Assembly (NCBI RefSeq): GCF_000006405.1 | Contig: NW_003210195.1 | Span: 81,004 to 145,003, forward strand | DNA from: Perkinsus marinus ATCC 50983 | Taxonomy: Eukaryota > Perkinsozoa > Perkinsida > Perkinsidae | Direction of reading: 5' to 3' | Length of the DNA: 64,000 bases | Shown here: positions 60,402 through 64,000 of the stretch, in pieces | Layout: every line of letters begins with the position of its first letter | How positions within the stretch are numbered: the stretch's first letter is position 1 | Program-made: the position numbers and the translations under genes | The notes under the pieces: generated by a model | Told to the model about the DNA's origin: nothing | Seen by the model: only the letters and a program-made list of their open reading frames with translations | The model's database searches: none

Positions 60402-61214
60402 GAATGGGGAGAGGCTAAGCTGGGAAATGCACACCGCTGGGATACACTATTAACAGCCTGTATAGAATAACATGTCAATATCACACACACACTGGTGAAA
60501 TGGAAACTTCAGGGATTAACGACAAAGATTATAAGCAGAACTTATAGTCGTAGAAAGGGAGCCCCGAGCCATCCCTAAACAAGATCCCCGAGTTGTTTTA
60601 CAGGTGAGAGCCGTTATGGGAGACAACCAGATCCCCGAATTCCACCCGACTTATCGGATTTCCCGAGTCAGGGGCACCGTATCACATCTGCCTAGCGGAA
60701 GCCGCAGATTAAATAGAACGAATACGAACCCGTGACCGTCCGAGGGTTTTAGGCACCTTTCACTCCCATTCCGCTCCACAAATGAACTCTGCACAAGTAA
60801 TGACCCCAAGAAAATCGTCACTGCGCCACGAAATTACGCGCTAAGCCACGCCGGATCGGCGTGTGTGACCAACTTCTCTTTAGTAAAGCAGCCCCTGCGT
60901 GGTTAGATGTCTTACAACGGAGCATGGCTTATCATCCATGCACTCTGCGGGAGCGAAGGATGCGAGTGTCAACAGAACTAGTGCGGCCGGTCAGAGTAAG
61001 GTAGAGGGACAGGTATTGTGTGGGAGGCCGGCCCCTAGCAGTGCACTCGTTTAGCTTGAAGTTGATGGTCGTTTAGAGAGGGCCCCTTGCTTTCTGCAAG
61101 TGGAACCCGCTCTGGGCATGCAGCATTGGGGAGGGATTGCGATACTGCTGGTGGAGATACACTATAAAAGTATACTCCTGGCAGTAGTTCCATTTTACAT
61201 TCTATTATTTATAC
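60402..61214. other. Divergent promoter region between EAF6-like and MGGCFS genes
   Basis: About 810 bases contain no convincing gene. Stop codons are common in all frames. It must supply promoters for both divergent genes; a TATA-like box lies near its right end. Confidence 0.5.
61163..61169 (+). promoter_or_regulatory. TATA-like box
   Basis: TATAAAA lies 46 bases before the ATG at 61215, in a clear intergenic position. It is the best core-promoter candidate I see. Perkinsus-type alveolates often lack canonical TATA boxes, so the call is tentative. Confidence 0.4.
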
Positions 61215-62268
61215 ATGGGTGGCTGTTTCTCCTCTCTTCCCGGTCTTGACGATCCTGAGGTTGGCAAGCCTCACACTTTCAAGGTAATATATTTCCGAGG
61301 CCCTGTCATTCACTAATACCTATCCTCCTCAGATAAAGAAGTCACAGGCTAGCCCTGATTCCAGAAACTTCGAAGTTTTCAACGAGGACGACGAACACTG
61401 GCTTTTGATCAAGTCGGATAGCGACTTCAGTGATCCTACTCCCAATTTCTCTCTTGTCAACAAGGAGCGTGAACACGTACTATTGGGGGATCGTATTTTC
61501 ATATCGGATCGCGTTTTCTTCAGGTTCTTGGTAAGTGTGAAATTGGTGTGGAAAACGTCGTCTGCGCCAAGGATGTCGATTGGGACGGTTCTGACGATTC
61601 AAAGAGGTATCACACATAAGCTGCTCGAAATAATTGCATTTTTGTCTTTCTTGTCAGCGACGAGTCAAAGGACTCAATGTTCGACTTTGACGAGAGTGAG
61701 CTTAAGGTGAAGCTTCGTTGGAAGATCAAGCGTTCTGCTAAGTTCTCCGATGAGGATGGCCGAGAGTTCGCCACTGTCGGCTTACAAATGAAGGGCCTCT
61801 CTAAGTGTGAGGTCGAGATTGACGAGGAAAAAGATAAGGAGAACGACGAGGACTGGGATGCTACTGCTAAGGTCAAGGAGGTTACCTATACTCTGGTAAG
61901 TGGATTCTCATGCTCAATCTTTGTTGCATTTGTCGTTGATAGTCTATTGACGGTAAAGACTATGACGTGAGTGTTGAGAGGGGTAACTGGGAGCACTGGG
62001 ATCGCAAGTGGAAGGTTGATAACATGTTCGAGGTGGAGTACAAGCAGAATGATGGTGCTGATGAGGTCATTGTCAAGACCACTGATCTTGAGGGCAACCC
62101 AGGACATGTGAGCCCCTATTGACCTTGACCATCCTTAAATGTGATTCTCAGGATCTCCTCATCGCCTTCGCTATGAGTGAGTTCATGCATCCTTGCCGTC
62201 AACTCACCAAGCTCAATCAAGCGGCTGTCCAGATTGGAAAGAAGGCTATGATGGAGCATCGTAAATAG
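61215..62268 (+). CDS. Predicted myristoylated membrane-associated protein (MGGCFS)
   Basis: The ATG at 61215 gives MGGCFSSLPGLDDPEVGKPH. Gly2 and Ser6 fit the N-myristoylation consensus, and Cys4 is a likely palmitoylation site, so membrane attachment is expected. A 49-nt intron leads to IKKSQASPDSRNFEVFNEDD, HWLLIKSDSD and VNKEREHVLL. Later exons read DESELKVKLRWKIKRSAKFS, ATVGLQMKGLSKCEVEIDEE, YDVSVERGNWEHWDRKWKVD and MFEVEYKQNDGADEVIVKTT. The C-terminal exon is DLLIAFAMSEFMHPCRQLTK, ending MMEHRK with TAG 62266-62268. Alternating beta strands with FEVFNE..HWLLIKSD vaguely recall LURP-one/tubby-like folds, but I would not assign that. The 61.5-61.65 kb junctions are approximate. Confidence 0.6.
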
Positions 62269-62952
62269 GCGTGTAACGGCTAGTCGGTGATTCTCATTAG
62301 TCATTGTAACCGGTTTCGGCCTTTCCATCAGCGTTGACGTAGCAGGTTTCCTTCGCTTCGCGATATTCCAATAAGAGTAACTAACATAAACATTATTTAC
62401 GTTCCTAACAGTGTAATCACTAGGTTTTGGTACGAAACATTGTTTCGAAAACAGATGGAACTATGATGTGTCTAGTTGTAAAGGGTGGTTATTATGATAT
62501 CTAACTCAACTGAGTATACACATATTGACCATGAAAATAGGATTGATATATTATTTCTTCGTACAGAGTTTTCATGTGTATGTGGCCGCCTTAACGCTGT
62601 CGCCGGTCCGGTTATGGTTCTGGTTGAGAAGTTCTCATCAAACGAGAAGTTCATCAAATCTCGATAAGATCCCGACCTCAACAGAGCTCGGTGATAGGAT
62701 ATTCAGTGGACGGTGATGAATACACAGCAAGGAATAGTCGGATGACAACTTTCGTTGGGGAAGGGTAACAGGACACCCACCATTGACAACATAAAACTAG
62801 TGAGGTCACTGTTAATGAGCACTAATGACAACGGTCATGTGTGAAACTCAGTGAGAAGTGCCTCATCACAACCCAGGTCGCGAGCTCTACCCACTGCGTG
62901 ACGGAGATCCGCTCTGAGATAGCTACGAGAATACAAGTTGGGCACCATACTT
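62269..62952. other. Convergent intergenic stretch, no gene seen
   Basis: It is AT-rich with a few frames of 60-70 codons on both strands at 62.47-62.72 kb and no motif. It lies between the 3' ends of two convergent genes. Confidence 0.5.
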
Positions 62953-64000
62953 TTACTCAAGTTCCGCCTCTTCCTCCCCTCTAGCTGCCAGTATCAATCG
63001 AGACAACGCTGTGCATTTTCGGTACCACGCCTTCATGTTTGTATCGTCTCTCGCCTTAGACAAGGACTGTGGATCACTGGGGAATGTATAACTCACGACA
63101 GCTTTCTCAGCAGCTGATAGCGCATCTCCCCATCTGCCCAGCTTCGAGTAACATAGGGCCATGTTGGAGTGGGTGCGGGCCTCCTCCTCATTCCAGAGTA
63201 GAGAGTAGTCATAGCATGATAATGCGTACTCATACCTACTGGAATCTCGCACGAGTACAGAGACGTATACTTTGTCACTTCTTGGCTTTAGTCATACAAT
63301 TCCCCAGCTCTCGCAGTTCAGCCGCCCTCGCCCAACTCCTCTCCATCTCAGTAGTATCGTGCAGTACTGAGCACTTACTCCATGATGCTTCGCTTTCGGG
63401 TAATAACTGCTCTCGTAAGACTTCCACCGGGGAACGATTATCAGTTCCCACCGAGTAGACCTCGGGAAAATGGCTTTCAAAGGCATGGTAAATGTCGGGC
63501 TCGGAAGCTGATGAGCACTATATAGATCCTTACGTGACAACGAGCTACCTTCAAGCTCAGTCAGTATCCTGTTTAGCCTCTTCCCAATCACCAGTCGGGA
63601 ATCCGTCTCTCCTACTCCGCAACCGCTGTCGTTACCATTGAACCAGCACTTGGACAAGTATTGCAGACAGAAGCCCAACAGCTGAGCGTATCCTAATCGT
63701 TCATTGGGGTAGCTGAGCATGCACGTGGTACTGGCTCAAGCGATACGAGCGGACCCACGTGTCTTCGCCACTTGTGAGTTTATAGAAAGTGGCCCACAAG
63801 GAAGGACTTAGACAGACCCGTCTAAGGACCAGGTGATGCACACCAGGGCATGCATCACGATCCCAGATACTCCCATCAGATCCGGCTATGGGAGCAGTCA
63901 CAATACGACGTACTATATCAATGACTTGCCCCGCCAGGAAGACATTATCGTCACCAAAGAGCTCTACCTAGGAGACAAAATGACAGTTGAATGGGATGCT
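62953..64000 (-). CDS. TPR-repeat protein, 5' end outside the window
   Basis: The gene enters from the right edge and ends at the TAA at 62953. Exons in order: ELFGDDNVFLAGQVIDIVRR, GVHHLVLRRVCLSPSLWATF, ERLGYAQLLGFCLQYLSKCW and KRLNRILTELEGSSLSRKDL. ERSWARAAELRELGN then joins CMTKAKK, and after an intron DSSRYEYALSCYDYSLLWNE, RTHSNMALCYSKLGRWGDAL, AAEKAVVSYTFPSDP and KAWYRKCTALSRLILAARGE follow. The last exon fits tandem tetratricopeptide repeats (NMALCYSKLGRW.DAL..AEKAV). This type is common in Hsp90/Hsp70 co-chaperones and FKBP-type proteins. The N-terminal part may be another domain, but too little is present to say. Confidence 0.65.

Overview
The window is nuclear DNA from a eukaryote with many short introns, most likely a protist. 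Genes lie on both strands, and almost every one is cut by many GT-AG introns of only about 40-50 nt. Most long reading frames therefore stop early, and homology appears only after short exons are joined. This intron style, with small intergenic gaps and divergent versions of conserved eukaryotic proteins, suggests an alveolate such as Perkinsus. That placement is an inference. No organelle, bacterial or viral gene cluster was recognised.

Layout, left to right. 1.6-6.2 kb: WD40 (EML-like) protein, minus. 6.9-7.8: membrane-anchored methyltransferase, minus. 8.7-11.7: kinetochore protein NDC80, minus. 11.9-14.9: cathepsin C-like peptidase, minus. 15.0-16.9: unidentified, minus, possibly Iml1/DEPDC5-like. 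17.0-18.2: RS-rich nuclear protein, plus. 18.3-19.0: small unidentified gene, plus. 19.4-20.4: BTB/T1 (KCTD-like) protein, minus. 20.6-22.1: BRO1-domain protein, minus. 22.6-25.6: protein with two EH domains and a coiled coil (Eps15-like), plus. 25.7-27.1: 2-enoyl-CoA hydratase 2, plus. 27.4-30.9: kinesin-1-like heavy chain, plus. 31.6-32.7: succinate dehydrogenase iron-sulfur subunit, minus. 33.1-36.5: EF-hand gene, minus. 37.4-38.3: secretory protein, plus. 39.7-43.6: apparent fusion of a PP2A B56 regulatory domain with a protein kinase, plus. 44.3-48.9: poorly resolved minus-strand coiled-coil genes. 49.0-55.8: THADA/Trm732-like protein, minus. 56.2-59.3: large RGG/RS protein, minus. 59.6-60.4: EAF6-like subunit of histone acetyltransferase complexes, minus. 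61.2-62.3: N-myristoylation-type protein (MGGCFS), plus. 63.0-64.0: TPR protein cut by the right edge, minus.

The genes form no operon or pathway. They look like ordinary housekeeping genes: endocytosis and ESCRT (EH and BRO1 genes head to head), cytoskeleton and mitosis (kinesin, NDC80, EML-like), splicing or RNA (two RS proteins), mitochondrial and lipid metabolism (SDHB, hydratase, methyltransferase) and lysosomal proteolysis.

The most notable observations are the B56-kinase fusion and two families of short non-autonomous elements. One family is about 184 bp with CAGTGTGG/CCACACTG ends. It has six recognisable copies, five inside introns. The other is 100 bp, flanked by TA, next to a copy of the first family in the same intron. 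Splice junctions were worked out by hand from reading-frame continuity, so gene ends and some exons are approximate.
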